A stretch of DNA of 64,000 nt, from the NCBI GenBank assembly GCA_039180525.1, contig JBCDDF010000005.1:1-64000 (forward strand), read 5' to 3'. Both the position numbers and the translations under genes were made by a program. Shown piece by piece: positions 52,959 to 61,820 of this stretch; position 1 is the stretch's first letter, and the number at the start of each line of letters is the position of its first letter. The notes under the pieces are model-generated. The model was not told the DNA's origin. It did not search any database and worked only from the letters and a program-made list of their open reading frames with translations. This DNA is from Halovulum sp039180525 (GTDB lineage: Bacteria > Pseudomonadota > Alphaproteobacteria > Rhodobacterales > Rhodobacteraceae).

Positions 52959-53097
52959 CGCCCGGCGGCAGCCCTTGGTGCGTTTAACGCGAACATGCGG
53001 GCCAAAAAGCACCATCAACGCCAACACCGCGCCACGCCCCCTTGTCTCTGCGGTGCGCCTGTTGGAGAACGGTTTCAGGAAGCGGCGGGGCAAGATC

Positions 53098-55173
53098 GTG
53101 CGACGGGTATTGGCGGTGGCGGCATATGCTGTGGCCGTAGGGACAGGGGCGGACGCGCAGACGTATAACCTGTTCGGCGGGCCGGGGCTGATCGAAACGC
53201 CCACCGCCGAAGCCTTTCCCGATGGTGAATTGGGCGCGACCTTCGCCTTTTTCGACCGCACGAGCCGCGCCAATGTGACCTTTCAGGTCCTGCCTCGGGT
53301 CAGCGCCACCGTACGCGTGTCCACCCAACCAGAGGTCGCCATGGGTCCCCGCATCTCGGACGAGGGCTATGACGTACAATTTCAGTTGCTCAAAGAGGGT
53401 CGCTTCACGCCCGCGCTGGCCTTGGGCTTTCGCGACTTGTTGGGCGATGGCCCGTTTGGTGGCGAGTATCTGGTCGCGACGAAAACGGTGCTGCCCGGGG
53501 TCAAGCTTTCGGCCGGGATCGGCTGGGGCAATCTGGGCGCGGCCGGGGGCTTTGGCAACGTCTTCGGTCTCAATGTCCGCCCCGGCCCCACGGCGCTGGG
53601 CGGAGAGTTGCAGGAGGACACTTACTTCCAGGGGGAAAACGCGTTCTTCGGCGGTATCTCTTGGGATACGCCAGTCCGAGGGGTCACGCTCAAGGCGGAG
53701 ATCTCTTCGGCCGAGGAGATCCCCGGCGATGGCAACGACGACATCGGCGTCAATTTCGGGCTGACCTTCGCACCCAGCGACCGGTTCAGCGTGGCCGCGT
53801 ATCTGCTGGATGGAGAGACCTTCGCGGGCACGTTCAGCCTGTCGGGCAACCCGTTCAAACCGATCGGCCCGCCGGATTTGGGCACCGGCCCGGTGCCGGT
53901 TCTGAAACGCGCCGACGATGCGCCGCGCAGCACAGCCTGGGTCAGCCCGGAGAATGTCGACAAGGTGCTGACCGGGCTTGGCACCGTGCTGGAGCCCGAC
54001 GGCATCGTGATCGAGGCCGCACGGCTGACCGGCACCACCGCCGAGTTGGAGATCCGCAACACCCGGATCCAGCGCGAACCCAAGGCCATCGGCCGGGTGG
54101 CGCGGATTCTGGCCGTGGGGCTGCCGCCCTCGGTCGAGACCTTTCGCATCACGCTGGTGGAAAACGGCCTGGCGATCACGACGGCGGTCATCCAGCGCTC
54201 GGATCTGGAGGCGCAGGTCGACAAGCCGCTGGCGGGGCTGGAGAACTGGCAGACGACCCGGCTTTTGAACGCGCGCGCCGGATTGACCGGCGAAGACGTC
54301 TGGCAGGGCACCCGGCCGCCGCGGTTCTTCTGGTTCTTCAACCCCACTTTGCCGATCAACTTTCTGGACGCCGATGACGGGATCGATCCCGATCTGCAAC
54401 TGCGCCTGGGTGCTGGTTATCGCCTGGCGCGCGGGCTGACCGTCAGCGGTGAGATCAGCCGGTTCCTTGTCGGCTTCGACCAGATCGAGGATGACGAGGT
54501 TCCGCCGCCCACGGGTTCTCTGCCGCCGGTGCGCAGCAATCTGGATGCGTTTCTGTCGGGCCGCGATGTGGAACTGGAACGCCTGACCGCCGATTTCGTC
54601 TTCAAGCCACGGCCCGATCTGTACGGCCGGATCACCGCAGGTGTGCTGGAGCGGCTGTATCATGGGGTAAGCACCGAAGTGCTGTGGGCGCCCATCAACA
54701 GCCCGTTGTCTTTCGGGGCGGAGGTCAATTACGCTGCGCTGCGCGATTTCGACAGCCTGTTCGGCACCCAGGATTTCGATACGGTGACGGCGTTCGGCTC
54801 GGTTTATTGGGACACCGGCTACAAGGGGTTCGAGCTGCAATTGGACGTGGGCGAGTACCTGGCCGGTGATTTCGGCGGCACGCTGAGCCTGACCCGGCGC
54901 TTCAACAATGGTTGGCGGGCGCGGGCCTTTGTCACCCGAACCGAGGCGTCTTTCGCCGATTTCGGCGAGGGCAGTTTCGACAAGGGGTTCGAGGTCACGA
55001 TCCCCCTTGGCTGGGCGCTGCCTTTCGAAAGCAAAAGCGAGGCGCGGCTCGACTTCCTGCCGAACGAGAACGATGGCGGCGCCCGTCTGAAGATCGCGGG
55101 CCGACTGAACGAACGCATCCGCGATCTGGACCGCGCCTCGCTGCGCGACCAATGGCACGCGGTTTGGCAATGA
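53098..55173 (+). CDS. YjbH-like outer-membrane beta-barrel (exopolysaccharide export type)
   Basis: A large exported protein of 691 residues resembling the YjbH/GfcD family, predicted outer-membrane beta-barrels tied to exopolysaccharide production. A signal peptide is followed by TYNLFGGPGLIETPTAEAFPDG, a family opening. The rest shows alternating polar/apolar strands and ends RDQWHAVWQ. I favour GTG 53098 (VRRVLAVAAYAVAVG), with GGGG seven bases upstream; TTG 53062 is an alternative with a more basic start. It overlaps the YjbF-like gene by ATGA. Confidence 0.8.
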   Translation: MRRVLAVAAYAVAVGTGADAQTYNLFGGPGLIETPTAEAFPDGELGATFAFFDRTSRANVTFQVLPRVSATVRVSTQPEVAMGPRISDEGYDVQFQLLKEGRFTPALALGFRDLLGDGPFGGEYLVATKTVLPGVKLSAGIGWGNLGAAGGFGNVFGLNVRPGPTALGGELQEDTYFQGENAFFGGISWDTPVRGVTLKAEISSAEEIPGDGNDDIGVNFGLTFAPSDRFSVAAYLLDGETFAGTFSLSGNPFKPIGPPDLGTGPVPVLKRADDAPRSTAWVSPENVDKVLTGLGTVLEPDGIVIEAARLTGTTAELEIRNTRIQREPKAIGRVARILAVGLPPSVETFRITLVENGLAITTAVIQRSDLEAQVDKPLAGLENWQTTRLLNARAGLTGEDVWQGTRPPRFFWFFNPTLPINFLDADDGIDPDLQLRLGAGYRLARGLTVSGEISRFLVGFDQIEDDEVPPPTGSLPPVRSNLDAFLSGRDVELERLTADFVFKPRPDLYGRITAGVLERLYHGVSTEVLWAPINSPLSFGAEVNYAALRDFDSLFGTQDFDTVTAFGSVYWDTGYKGFELQLDVGEYLAGDFGGTLSLTRRFNNGWRARAFVTRTEASFADFGEGSFDKGFEVTIPLGWALPFESKSEARLDFLPNENDGGARLKIAGRLNERIRDLDRASLRDQWHAVWQ

Positions 55174-55841
55174 GGGCGGTTCTGGCGCTGTTGCTGGGTC
55201 TGGCAGCCTGTTCTTCGGACAGTTCCGGAGAGATCCGCACCGCGCTGGTCGAACGCTTCCGCCCCGGTCAAGCCGAGGCCGAACCGGCGGCTGCCGCACC
55301 CGCGCCCTTGACCCGGGCCGCGATCGAGGCGACGGGCCAGGCGATGCTGCGCGCCCGATTGGTGAACGAGACCGGCCGGTCGGTTTTTGCGGCGCAGACG
55401 GCGAACCGGGGATACGTGACCTATCAGTCGCAGTTCGGCCAGTTCCTGACCCTTCAGACCACGCTGGTCACGGCCAGTCGCGGCGCCGGGTTCGATCTGT
55501 TGGCGGTCAGCGCCACGCCGCAGGATCCGCTGGTGTCACCGCGTCCGGTCGCCGAGTGGCCGAACAGCGTGCCCCGGGTGTATCGCTTCGCCGGGCAGGG
55601 GCCGTTGGGGCGCGAGGTGCCGGTGATCTGCCGTTACGAAATCGGCGATGTGGTGGAGATCGAGATCGTCGAACGCCGGTATCGCGGACCCGAGGTGCGC
55701 GAGATCTGCGAAGGCTCCGGCGTTGCGTTCACCAATCTGCTTTTCGCCGATGAGAGCACCGGTTTCGTCTGGCGATCGCGGCAATGGCTGGGGCCGGATC
55801 AGGGGCGGATCGATATCGAGGTGTTGGAGCCCTTCGGCTGA
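55170..55841 (+). CDS. YjbF-like lipoprotein
   Basis: A 223-residue lipoprotein with lipobox LGLAAC (Cys about residue 13), matching the YjbF family that accompanies YjbH in exopolysaccharide loci. Further blocks: RSVFAAQTANRGYVTYQS, VYRFAGQGPLGREVPVICRYE and GVAFTNLLFADESTGFVWRS. Its ATG overlaps the YjbH stop. Partners YjbE and YjbG are not seen; the small gene at 56021-56227 on the other strand is too different to call YjbE. Confidence 0.85.
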   Translation: MRAVLALLLGLAACSSDSSGEIRTALVERFRPGQAEAEPAAAAPAPLTRAAIEATGQAMLRARLVNETGRSVFAAQTANRGYVTYQSQFGQFLTLQTTLVTASRGAGFDLLAVSATPQDPLVSPRPVAEWPNSVPRVYRFAGQGPLGREVPVICRYEIGDVVEIEIVERRYRGPEVREICEGSGVAFTNLLFADESTGFVWRSRQWLGPDQGRIDIEVLEPFG

Positions 55842-55893
55842 AGCCGATCTTTCGGATCCAAAGGCGCGCCTACGGCGCAAGACACTCTGTTCG

Positions 55894-55944
55894 CCGGGGG
55901 CTCTGCCCCCGGACCCCCGGGAGTATTTGGGGAACAAAGAAGCC
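55894..55944. repeat. hairpin plus dispersed repeat, GGCTTCTT family, copy 3 (reversed)
   Basis: CCGGGGGC/GCCCCCGG (55894-55912) is followed by ACCCCCGGGAGTATTTGGGG and AACAAAGAAGCC (to 55944). The latter part is the reverse complement of the repeat at 28321-28355 and 5968-6002. It lies between converging genes and may serve as a transcript end for the YjbH-YjbF operon. Confidence 0.7.
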
Positions 55945-55954
55945 GGGTACGCAT

Positions 55955-55982
55955 GAAAAAGGGCGGCCCCGGCGGGCCGCCC
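55955..55982 (-). terminator. rho-independent terminator of the small secreted-protein gene
   Basis: On the minus strand, GGGCGGCCC (55982-55974) pairs with GGGCCGCCC (55969-55961), followed directly by TTTTTC. It ends 39 bases after the stop of the gene at 56021-56227. Confidence 0.85.
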
Positions 55983-56020
55983 CATTCACTGACCGCCTAT
56001 GGGCGGCTTTGTTCAAGCAA

Positions 56021-56227
56021 TTAGTTGGAAACGGCCAGCGCGGTCGCAACCAGCACAACGGCCAGCAGCGGAACGACGACGGCGGCGTTGAGCGAGCTGC
56101 CCAGCGGTGCCGGCTCATCGGCCTGAGTCACCGGCGGCTCAACCGGGGCGACGAAGGTTTCGACATTGCCTGCGAACGCCGGCGTCGTCAGCGACAGCGC
56201 GGCGACGGTCAGAGCAACTTTCTTCAT
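56021..56227 (-). CDS. small exported protein with one C-terminal membrane segment
   Basis: A 68-residue protein with a signal peptide (MKKVALTVAALSLTTPAFA), an acidic Pro-rich middle (VAPVEPPVTQADEPAP), and a C-terminal hydrophobic segment (AAVVVPLLAVVLVATALAVS). GGAGACC precedes ATG 56227, and a clear terminator follows, so it is a small monocistronic unit, probably well expressed. I do not recognise a function; databases hold similar anonymous Rhodobacterales proteins. Confidence 0.75.
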   Translation of the reverse strand: MKKVALTVAALSLTTPAFAGNVETFVAPVEPPVTQADEPAPLGSSLNAAVVVPLLAVVLVATALAVSN

Positions 56228-56374
56228 TTTGGTCTCCTATGGCCAAATACTTGCATGCGTGCCCGGCATGCGGGTCGTGCCTATTTCGGGTACTGGCCGG
56301 GCTGCAGGTTTTCAACAATTGGTAAATGCAGCGGCGCCAATTGTGCCACATTGTGCCTTTATTGCACTAGGGGC

Positions 56375-57073
56375 TTAGACGAGCAGGACTTGCGTGCCAA
56401 CCGTGGCCATGCCGAACAGTTCGGCGATATCCTCGTTATAAAGGCCGATGCAGCCGTTGGACGATTTACGCCCGATCTTGCGCGTGTCGTTCGTGCCGTG
56501 GATCCGGTAGTAGCGCCAGCTGAGATATAGCGCGTGCGTGCCCAGCGGATTTTCCGGACCCGGCCCAACATATGTTGGAAGATCCGGATTGCGCCGCAAC
56601 ATGTTGGGTGTGGGCCGCCACTCGGGCCCTTCGCGTTTTTGTACGACGCGGGTGCGGCCGGTTCGCGTCAATTCGGGTGTCAGCGGCACTGAGCTGGGAT
56701 AGATGCGATAGGTCGCCTGATCCTGCGACCAGTAATGCAGCACGCGTGCCTTGGTATCGACCAGGATGGCGCCGCCATCGAGATCGGGGAAATGATCCTC
56801 CCACCGCCGCGACAGGAAACCGGAGACCCGGCGTTGCAGCTGCGTATCTTCCAGTTGATTGATCTGGGTCGGATCGAGTTCGGGGAATTCGCCGTCGAGG
56901 CCGGGATCGTCAAAGCCCGCCTGGGATACGGTGGCGAAATCCTCTTTCAGCGCGGCGGCCGGTTTCGTACAGCCGGCGGCCAGCGCGGCGAGGCCGGAGA
57001 CCGCGCCGCCGGTAAAGGCGCGGCGGCTGAGCGGTTTGGTCGAAGGCTCATACGGGGCCGGGCGGTCGGTCAT
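56375..57073 (-). CDS. L,D-transpeptidase (YkuD domain), Tat-type signal
   Basis: A 232-residue exported enzyme that makes 3-3 crosslinks in peptidoglycan or attaches proteins to it. The N-terminus has twin arginines (LSRRAFTGGAVSGLAALAAGC), either Tat or lipoprotein type. The YkuD active site is IHGTNDTRKIGRKSSNGCIG, with catalytic Cys in SNGCIGLYN and the conserved His. It starts at ATG 57073, divergent from the CAP lipoprotein across about 150 bases. Confidence 0.92.
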   Translation of the reverse strand: MTDRPAPYEPSTKPLSRRAFTGGAVSGLAALAAGCTKPAAALKEDFATVSQAGFDDPGLDGEFPELDPTQINQLEDTQLQRRVSGFLSRRWEDHFPDLDGGAILVDTKARVLHYWSQDQATYRIYPSSVPLTPELTRTGRTRVVQKREGPEWRPTPNMLRRNPDLPTYVGPGPENPLGTHALYLSWRYYRIHGTNDTRKIGRKSSNGCIGLYNEDIAELFGMATVGTQVLLV

Positions 57074-57220
57074 GGGTCACGGGCTCCTTCGATCTGGACG
57101 GTGGCGCACGAGAATCGGTGCGCCGCAGATATCGAACGCGAAATATAGACCAGAGGTTGCAAGGCTCCAAACAGGGTTTGAATCGCCGCGGGCGAGCGGA
57201 TATGCGTTGCGATCAAACAA

Positions 57221-57790
57221 ATGCGGGCAAGAATCGTGGCAGTTATACGCAAGATCGGCGGGATTCTTCTGCTGGCCGTATTGGCGGCCTGTGGCGGGCC
57301 TCCACCGGTGGAGGAAGTGAATGGGGTGCGGGTGATCTCGCGCGCCGAACGCAATGCCGTGCGCACGGTGCACCTGGATGCGTTGAACGCGTTCCGGGTG
57401 GAGCGTGGGCTGCAGCCGGTGACGCTGTCGGCACGGCTGACCGCGGCGGCTGAAACCCATGCGCGCGACATGAGCGTGCAACAGCGGGCCTGGCATTTCG
57501 GTTCCGACGGGACTTCGCCCGATGATCGCGCAGCGCGCGCGGGCTTCGACGGGCGCGTTGTGGGGGAGAATATCTCCGAAAGCTTCGACGATGAGTTCGA
57601 GGTGTTTTCCAGTTGGGCCCGCGACCCGGTCACGCGGCGGGTGATGGCCGAGCCGGGCGCCGACAGTCTGGGTATCGGCTGGTTCCAGGAGCCCAACGGC
57701 AAACTGTGGTGGGTACAGGTGCTGGGGCAACGGAACACACTGCCGCTGTTGGCTGGTGGGGATCCAGGGCCGTTCGGCGGTGCGCTCTAG
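57221..57790 (+). CDS. CAP/SCP-domain lipoprotein
   Basis: A 189-residue secreted protein of the CAP superfamily. It has a signal with lipobox LAVLAAC and a CAP domain with VHLDALNAFRVERGLQPV, LTAAAETHARDMS, HFGSDGTSPDDRAARAGF and VGENISES; the His and Glu expected in the CAP cavity are present. Its role is unknown. The start is uncertain: ATG 57221 has a weak site, and GTG 57236 is possible. Its 3' end overlaps pth by four bases on the opposite strand. Confidence 0.85.
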   Translation: MRARIVAVIRKIGGILLLAVLAACGGPPPVEEVNGVRVISRAERNAVRTVHLDALNAFRVERGLQPVTLSARLTAAAETHARDMSVQQRAWHFGSDGTSPDDRAARAGFDGRVVGENISESFDDEFEVFSSWARDPVTRRVMAEPGADSLGIGWFQEPNGKLWWVQVLGQRNTLPLLAGGDPGPFGGAL

Positions 57791-58461
57791 CTGAACTTGT
57801 CGATCAGTTTCTGCAGCGGTGATCGGCAGTCTTTTGCCGGCGCCGGCGCTGCTGTGCCGGGTTTCACCGGCGGATTTGACGTTTGAGGCTGGGCCGTAGC
57901 CTGCGGTTGGGCCACGTGGGACATGAATTTGTCCGGTGCATCCGCCGCCAGATGCGGCGCGGCGGCCGCGATAGCCTCCAGCAGCGGATCGCGCCAGGCG
58001 GCATCGGCCTTGGCGAAATCGCCCAGGACATGGGCGTTCACCCGCTCTTTCGCACCGGGATGGCCGATGCCGATACGGATGCGGGTGAAATCCGGGCCCA
58101 GATGCTGCTTCATCGACTTCAGGCCGTTATGGCCCGCCATGCCGCCGCCGGTCTTCACCCGCAACTTGCCCGGCGCCAGATCCAGTTCATCATGGAACAC
58201 GGCGATGTCCGCCGGTTCCAGTTTGTAGAACCGCGCCGCGGCGGCGACAGACTGGCCCGAGAGGTTCATGAAGGTTTCGGGCTTCAGCAGCCAGATCTTG
58301 GCATCGCCCAGGCGTCCTTCGGCGATCTGGCCCTGAAACTTCGACCGCCAGGGACCGAAGCCGTGGGCGCGGGCGATCGCGTCCACGGCCATGAAGCCGA
58401 CATTGTGCCGATGGCCGGCATATTTGGGCCCGGGATTGCCCAGGCCGACGAGGAGTTTCAT
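57787..58461 (-). CDS. pth: peptidyl-tRNA hydrolase
   Basis: A 224-residue Pth that frees tRNA from stalled peptidyl-tRNA. LLVGLGNPGPKYAGHRHNVGF holds the catalytic His; KPETFMNLSGQSV, HDELDLAPG and GGGMAGHNGLKSM are the family blocks. The last 40 residues form a Pro/Ala/Gln-rich tail (PQATAQPQTSNPPVKP) typical of alphaproteobacterial versions. ATG 58461 follows GGAGGG. It sits 22 bases after rplY, a common pairing. Confidence 0.95.
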   Translation of the reverse strand: MKLLVGLGNPGPKYAGHRHNVGFMAVDAIARAHGFGPWRSKFQGQIAEGRLGDAKIWLLKPETFMNLSGQSVAAAARFYKLEPADIAVFHDELDLAPGKLRVKTGGGMAGHNGLKSMKQHLGPDFTRIRIGIGHPGAKERVNAHVLGDFAKADAAWRDPLLEAIAAAAPHLAADAPDKFMSHVAQPQATAQPQTSNPPVKPGTAAPAPAKDCRSPLQKLIDKFS

Positions 58462-58483
58462 CCGCAGCCCTCCGCGCAGGGGC

Positions 58484-59131
58484 TCAGCTGTCCGAGGTTT
58501 CTGCCTCTTCGCCACCCTCTTCAGGCGTCTCGGCGTCGTCCTCGCCATCTTCTGACGATCGCAGACCCGACGGCGCCGTGACATTGGCGATGACGAAATC
58601 GCGGTCGGTGATCATCGGCCTTGTGCCTTGCGGCAGCGCGATAGAGGAGATCGTGATGGTGTCGCCCACCTCCAGGCCGGTCAGATCGGCGACCAGCTTT
58701 TCCGGGATGTCGCTGGCGGTCACCTTCAACTCGACCTCGGGCCGGACGACAGTCAAGACACCGCCACGTTTCAGGCCCGGGCTTTCTTCCTCGTTCTGGA
58801 ATTCGACCGGGATGAAGAGGTTGATCCGCGACCGCGGGCTCAGCCGCAGAAAGTCGACATGGGTCGGAAGGTCCTTGACCACGTCGCGCTGAACCGCGCG
58901 GCAGATCACCCGTTCGTCCTTTCCGTCGACCTTGAGCGTCAGCAGCGTGGACAAAAACTGCCCCGCCTTGAGCATCTTGAACAGTTCGTTGAACTTCACA
59001 TTGATCGGCTGCGGATCGTTGCCGCCGCCATAGATCACTCCGGGCACAAGGCCCTCACGCCGTGCCGCGCGGGCGGCCCCCTTGCCTGTCCCCGCGCGCG
59101 CCGTGGCGTCGAGAACGGTGTTCTCAGCCAT
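58484..59131 (-). CDS. rplY: 50S ribosomal protein L25 / Ctc
   Basis: A 215-residue long-form L25 (TL5/Ctc type) that binds 5S rRNA. It opens with ARAGTGKGAARAARREGLVPGVIYGG; the C-terminal beta domain has ADLTGLEVGDTITISSIALP. An acidic tail (EDGEDDAETPEEGGEEAE) follows. It shares an operon with pth. The shorter E. coli L25 lacks the C-terminal domain seen here. Confidence 0.95.
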   Translation of the reverse strand: MAENTVLDATARAGTGKGAARAARREGLVPGVIYGGGNDPQPINVKFNELFKMLKAGQFLSTLLTLKVDGKDERVICRAVQRDVVKDLPTHVDFLRLSPRSRINLFIPVEFQNEEESPGLKRGGVLTVVRPEVELKVTASDIPEKLVADLTGLEVGDTITISSIALPQGTRPMITDRDFVIANVTAPSGLRSSEDGEDDAETPEEGGEEAETSDS

Positions 59132-59287
59132 AGCTCATCTCCTGATTGTCAAAAGCGGGCGCCTCCAAGGGTGAACGTCCCGCGGGTGCGGCCCTAAGGG
59201 ATCGGGCGCGGTTTGGCAAGCGTGGGGGTTGGAGTGGGGCGCGGGCGCGCCATATTTCGAAGAGGTGCGGCGAGGAGGATCCCGGCG

Positions 59288-60328
59288 ATGCAGATCAAAG
59301 GCGAGGCGGCGCCATCGCGGCGCGGTGTGTTGGCGGCGGGGGCGGCTTTGGCGGTTGGTGCGGTGCTGCCCGGCACTGCGCGGGCGCAGGGCGATACCGG
59401 GGCGCAGATGCGCGCGCGGGCAGAGACTTTCCTTATGGGGTTGGACGAGGCCGGGCAGGCGGCGGCGCTGTTTGCATTCGACGACCCGCTGCGGCGGCGT
59501 TGGAACTACATGACCGGCTCGCGCGTGTCGCCGGGCTTGCCGCTGGAGGCGATGAGCGCGGAACAGCGCATGGCGGCGATGGATCTGCTGGCCACCGGGC
59601 TGAGCGCCGGCGGTATGGCCAAGGCCGAGGCGGTGATGGTGTTGCAGGACGTGCTGCGAGACGAGTTGAACAAGGGCGCGCCGGATCGGAACTCGCTGCG
59701 GTTTTCAATGGCCGTTTTCGGTGTGCCGTCGGTGGATGGCCCCTGGACCTGGCGGTTCGAGGGCCATCACCTGACGCTGAGCTACACGCTGGTGGGCGAG
59801 GAATTGGTGTCGGTGACGCCATCGTCGTTTTCCTCCGACCCCAACGAGGTACGCTCTGGCCCGCATGACGGGCTGGTGGCGCTGGCCGAGGAAGAGACGC
59901 TGGGCCGGCAATTGTTCGGCGACCTGACCGGTGGTGCGCGGCGGGCGGCGCTGTTGCAGGAGACGTCGCCGGGCAATGTTCTGGCGCTACCGGGGCAGGA
60001 GGGGCAGTTCCGCGGCGACCGGCTGGGGCTGGCGCTGGGCGACATGAGCAGCGGCCAGGCGGATCTGGCCCGGCGGATGCTGACGGTCTATGCGGTCGAT
60101 CACCTGCCCGAGCCGCTGGCAGAGGAACAGCGCGCGCGGGTGTTCGGTGGCGATGCTGCGGCCATCCGGTTTGGCTGGGCGGGCGACCCCGGGCGTGGGT
60201 CCGTCTATTATCGGCTGAGCGGGGAGAGCTTCGTCATCGAGTTTGCGACGCTGCGCAATCAGCCGCTGCATCACCATACGATCCGTCACGATTTCGATCG
60301 CAACATGGGCGCGCATCGGCTGGGCTGA
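59288..60328 (+). CDS. DUF3500 exported protein
   Basis: A 346-residue protein of DUF3500. A twin-arginine-like signal (SRRGVLAAGAALAVGAVLPGTARA) suggests Tat export. The core has FDDPLRRRWNYMTG, WTWRFEGHHLTLSYTLVG and the C-terminal FATLRNQPLHHHTIRHDFDRNMG, with clustered His that may bind metal. AGGAGG precedes ATG 59288. Function is not established. A structured element follows its stop. Confidence 0.85.
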   Translation: MQIKGEAAPSRRGVLAAGAALAVGAVLPGTARAQGDTGAQMRARAETFLMGLDEAGQAAALFAFDDPLRRRWNYMTGSRVSPGLPLEAMSAEQRMAAMDLLATGLSAGGMAKAEAVMVLQDVLRDELNKGAPDRNSLRFSMAVFGVPSVDGPWTWRFEGHHLTLSYTLVGEELVSVTPSSFSSDPNEVRSGPHDGLVALAEEETLGRQLFGDLTGGARRAALLQETSPGNVLALPGQEGQFRGDRLGLALGDMSSGQADLARRMLTVYAVDHLPEPLAEEQRARVFGGDAAAIRFGWAGDPGRGSVYYRLSGESFVIEFATLRNQPLHHHTIRHDFDRNMGAHRLG

Positions 60329-60353
60329 TACGCGCGCAACGGCCTGGGGAACC

Positions 60354-60424
60354 GGCCCCGTTTCGGCCTGGGCCGAAACCGCCGGGCTGGCCCGGCCCGT
60401 GTCCGCAAGGCGGACGCGGGGGCC
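60354..60424. repeat. four-way-junction element, different sequence, same architecture
   Basis: Outer stem GGCCCC (60354-60359) with GGGGCC (60419-60424) encloses three hairpins: GTTTCGGCC/GGCCGAAAC (60360-60379), GCCGGGC/GCCCGGC (60381-60396) and GTGTCCGC/GCGGACGC (60399-60417, one G-T pair). The shape equals the elements at 47055 and 52885 though the sequence is unrelated. It lies 25 bases after the DUF3500 stop and 75 before the dehydrogenase. Confidence 0.8.
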
Positions 60425-60499
60425 TTTGCGCCGGTGGCAGATGTTGCGCCGCCGCGGCTGCACAGGCACACTGCCCAAGCCGTTCCAGGGAGTCCGCCC

Positions 60500-61702
60500 A
60501 TGCCCGTGATCACCGAAATCGAAGATCTGCGCCGTCTGGCCCAGGCTCGCGTGCCGCGCGTGTTCTACGACTATGCCGACAGTGGTTCCTGGACCGAACA
60601 GACCTATCGCGACAATACCGGCGACTTCGCCCGCGTCCGCCTGCGCCAGCGCGTGGCGGTCAATATGGAGGGTCGCAGCCTGGCCACCACCATGGTCGGT
60701 CAACAGCTTGCCATGCCGGTGGCACTGGCGCCGGTCGGGCTGCTCGGCATGCAGCACGCCGATGGCGAGATCCTGGCGGCCAAGGCGGCAGAGGCCGCAG
60801 GTGTGCCCTTCACACTGTCGACCATGTCGATCTGCTCCATCGAGGATGTCGCGGCCGCGACCAAGAAGCCGTTTTGGTTTCAGCTTTACGTCATGCGCGA
60901 CCGCGAGTTTGCCGCCGGGCTGATCGACCGGGCCAAGGCAGCCGGCTGCTCTGCGCTGGTGCTGACGCTGGATCTGCAGCTTTTGGGCCAAAGGCACAAG
61001 GATCTGAAGAACGGGCTTGGCGCGCCGCCGAAGCTGACGTTGGCCAACATGCTCAATATCGCGATGAAACCGCGCTGGTGCCTGGGCATGTCACAGACCC
61101 ACCGCCGGACATTCCGCAACATCGTCGGCCACGCCAAAGGCGTGACCGATATGGGATCGCTGTCGGCGTGGACCGCCGAGCAGTTCGACCAAAGCCTGAC
61201 CTGGGACGATATCGACTGGATCCGCGACCGCTGGGGCGGAACATTCATCATCAAAGGCATCCTCGACGCGGAGGATGCCCGCATCGCCGCCGACAAGGGT
61301 GCCGATGCGATCATCGTCTCCAACCATGGCGGTCGGCAATTGGATGGCGCGCTGTCTTCGATCGCGCTGCTGCCGCAGATCGTCGACGCGGTCGGCGACC
61401 GAATCGAGGTGCACTTGGATGGTGGTATCCGGTCCGGGCAAGACGTGTTGAAGGCGCTGGCCATGGGTGCACGCGGCACCTATCTGGGCCGCGCCTATGT
61501 CTATGGCCTGGGTGCGATGGGGCAGGCCGGCGTCACCGCCGCGCTGGACACAGTGCGCAAGGAACTGGACATGACCCTGGGCCTGTGCGGCCGAACCGAT
61601 GTGCACGATCTGAATTTCGAGAACCTGATCTTCGAACACCAGATCCCGCAGCCGTTCGGCCCTGCATCCTGGGATCACGGGCGCAAGATGGCCGCGGAAT
61701 AG
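60500..61702 (+). CDS. FMN-dependent alpha-hydroxy-acid dehydrogenase (LldD-like)
   Basis: A 400-residue TIM-barrel flavoenzyme like L-lactate dehydrogenase LldD. The N-terminal FYDYADSGSWTEQTYRDN block and FMN motif APVGLLGMQH are present; the catalytic His lies in IIVSNHGGRQLDGALSS, and VHLDGGIRSGQDVLKALAMGA binds phosphate. Start ATG 60500 follows CCAGGGAGT. Substrate could be L-lactate, glycolate or mandelate-type acids; no lctP-like permease is adjacent to settle it. Confidence 0.9.
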   Translation: MPVITEIEDLRRLAQARVPRVFYDYADSGSWTEQTYRDNTGDFARVRLRQRVAVNMEGRSLATTMVGQQLAMPVALAPVGLLGMQHADGEILAAKAAEAAGVPFTLSTMSICSIEDVAAATKKPFWFQLYVMRDREFAAGLIDRAKAAGCSALVLTLDLQLLGQRHKDLKNGLGAPPKLTLANMLNIAMKPRWCLGMSQTHRRTFRNIVGHAKGVTDMGSLSAWTAEQFDQSLTWDDIDWIRDRWGGTFIIKGILDAEDARIAADKGADAIIVSNHGGRQLDGALSSIALLPQIVDAVGDRIEVHLDGGIRSGQDVLKALAMGARGTYLGRAYVYGLGAMGQAGVTAALDTVRKELDMTLGLCGRTDVHDLNFENLIFEHQIPQPFGPASWDHGRKMAAE

Positions 61703-61820
61703 CCGCGGCGCCGACCGGTGCGGTCCGCCGCCGCCCGCCGGGCTTGACCGAGAGCACCGGGCAGGCATCCCGGGCTCGACCCGGCCCGCAGGCCGGTCGC
61801 TGTCGGTGTCAGCCGAGCCC

